Shown here: piece by piece, positions 63,061-64,000 of the stretch | Layout of the letters: every line of letters starts with the position of its first letter | Numbering within the stretch: the first letter of the stretch is position 1 | NCBI GenBank assembly: GCA_943788445.1 | Contig: CALSQH010000003.1 | Span: forward strand, 62,001-126,000 | Source of the DNA: an uncultured Pseudomonadales bacterium | GTDB taxonomy: Bacteria > Pseudomonadota > Gammaproteobacteria > Pseudomonadales > Porticoccaceae | DNA: 64,000 nt | Direction: 5' to 3' | Translations under genes and position numbers: made by a program | Notes under the pieces: model-generated | Seen by the model: the letters and a program-made list of their open reading frames with translations, nothing else | Told to the model about the DNA's origin: nothing | Database searches by the model: none

Positions 63061-64000
63061 ATGGATTTTACTGCATCTTCCGCACAGCTGTTAAATTTAA
63101 AAGCAGATTCTCTCATTCTACCGACCGGCCCACAACTAAAAGACAGTGCACAGGCACTGGATGAATCGTTAGACGGTGCCATCTCCGCCCTGATCAAGGC
63201 CGGCGACTTCAGCGGTAAAAAAGCAGAAACGCTAGTTATGCACATACCCGGCAACAATGGCAAACGTATTATTTTGCTCGGTACCGAAGGTGCAACAACC
63301 CAACAACAGCTAATCAAAGTGATAGCCGCCGGCGCCTCAGCCCTTAAAAAAACCCCCAGCGCCAAAGCTGTCTGGGTTGGAGAAGGCCTCTCGGACGACC
63401 CCGAATGGGAATCCAGTATCATCGCCCGCAGCATCAACACCGCCAGTTATAAATATGACAACGGCAAAAAAGCCAAAGCGCAAAAATTAAAATCACTCAC
63501 CTATTGGACCGGCAAAAAAACACACTTAGCCGCCGCCAAAAAAGGTTTAGTTTACGGATCAGCCGTCGGCAACGGCATGAACATCGCCCGCCAACTCGGC
63601 AACCTACCCGCCAATATCTGCACGCCTAGCTATCTCGCCACACAGGCCAAAGCTATTGCGAAGGGGAAAGCCAAAGAGCAGGCAAAAGTCACCACCAGCG
63701 TACTCAGTGAAGCCGAGATGAAAAAGCTCAAAATGGGCTCCCTACTCTCCGTCAGCGCCGGATCCGATGAGCCAGGAAAATTAATCATCATCAAATATCA
63801 AGGCGCAAAAGCCTCAGCCAAACCAGTAGTACTGGTCGGCAAAGCTGTCACCTTTGACTCCGGCGGCATCAGCCTCAAAGGCGGCAACGGCATGGACGAA
63901 ATGAAATACGACATGTGCGGCGGCGCCTCAGTCTTCGGCGTTATCAATGCCCTGATCGAAACGCAACTGCCAATCAACGTTATCGGCGTTATACCCGCCG
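63061..64000 (+). CDS. pepA: Cytosol (leucyl) aminopeptidase PepA, N-terminal part
   Basis: PepA is a hexameric two-metal aminopeptidase; in E. coli it also takes part in site-specific recombination and transcriptional control. The frame starts at ATG 63061, with GGAG seven bases before, and runs off the window end after 313 residues; about 180 more are expected. The catalytic domain begins near residue 160. VGKAVTFDSGGISLKGG holds metal ligands and active-site residues Lys261, Asp266 and Lys273, with Asp284 in MKYDMCGGA. These match E. coli Lys270, Asp275, Lys282 and Asp293. It is divergent from lptF. Confidence 0.94.
   Translation, partial: MDFTASSAQLLNLKADSLILPTGPQLKDSAQALDESLDGAISALIKAGDFSGKKAETLVMHIPGNNGKRIILLGTEGATTQQQLIKVIAAGASALKKTPSAKAVWVGEGLSDDPEWESSIIARSINTASYKYDNGKKAKAQKLKSLTYWTGKKTHLAAAKKGLVYGSAVGNGMNIARQLGNLPANICTPSYLATQAKAIAKGKAKEQAKVTTSVLSEAEMKKLKMGSLLSVSAGSDEPGKLIIIKYQGAKASAKPVVLVGKAVTFDSGGISLKGGNGMDEMKYDMCGGASVFGVINALIETQLPINVIGVIPA

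Noticed and set aside
63006..63440. 144-residue antisense frame at the right edge
   Set aside because: It is antisense to pepA, whose motifs and start site are clear.

Overview
The window looks like chromosomal DNA of a marine-type gammaproteobacterium, probably near the Cellvibrionales/SAR92 group. That placement is an inference. It rests on gene order close to Pseudomonas (aspS ... ruvC-ruvA-ruvB-ybgC-tolQRAB-pal-cpoB-queE-queC-tRNA-Lys), on a TonB-dependent receptor and on several acyl-CoA dehydrogenases. No rRNA, integrase, transposase, phage structural gene or CRISPR array was seen.

Layout. 0-3 kb: the end of an amino-acid permease gene, gloB, a small XRE regulator, then about 1 kb of nested tandem repeats running into the terminator of a tRNA-Lys gene. 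3-12 kb (all minus): queC, queE and the Tol-Pal envelope operon joined to ruvBAC. 12-16.4 kb: a MacAB-like ABC exporter operon in which two neighbouring genes each carry a one-base frameshift; it sits where Pseudomonas has yebC/pmpR. 16.5-20.2 kb: aspS and fmdB, flanked by two unusual Lys/Ala-rich proteins. 20-23 kb: a HIT protein, proS and a lytic transglycosylase. 23.5-32.4 kb: an amino-acid block of 5-oxoprolinase (pxpABC), D-amino-acid aminotransferase, alanine racemase, an Lrp regulator and PutA. 32.7-34.4 kb: a HipBA-type toxin-antitoxin pair with three operator-like palindromes. 34.5-38.5 kb: recQ, a YhbP-like protein, ubiX, and a GNAT gene flanked by two inverted copies of a structured palindromic element. 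38.5-44.5 kb: a quinone-oxidoreductase-like gene, three acyl-CoA dehydrogenases and tesB. 44.6-46.4 kb: a compact four-gene MerP/MerT-like metal cluster with an outer-membrane barrel protein. 46.4-53.2 kb: an ICMT-like methyltransferase, a TauE/SafE permease and a near-complete molybdenum-cofactor operon. 53.6-57.5 kb: an AT-rich wzb-wza-wzc polysaccharide-export module without glycosyltransferases. 57.9-64 kb: a TonB-dependent receptor, lptG-lptF and the start of pepA.

Most genes are housekeeping. The best candidates for something undescribed are the metal cluster at 44.6-46.4 kb, the covarying inverted elements at 37.6 and 38.3 kb, the nested repeat array before tRNA-Lys, and the charge-segregated low-complexity protein at 16.5 kb. 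Short tandem duplications of exactly 15 bp recur between 22.6 and 30.7 kb, including one inside PutA.
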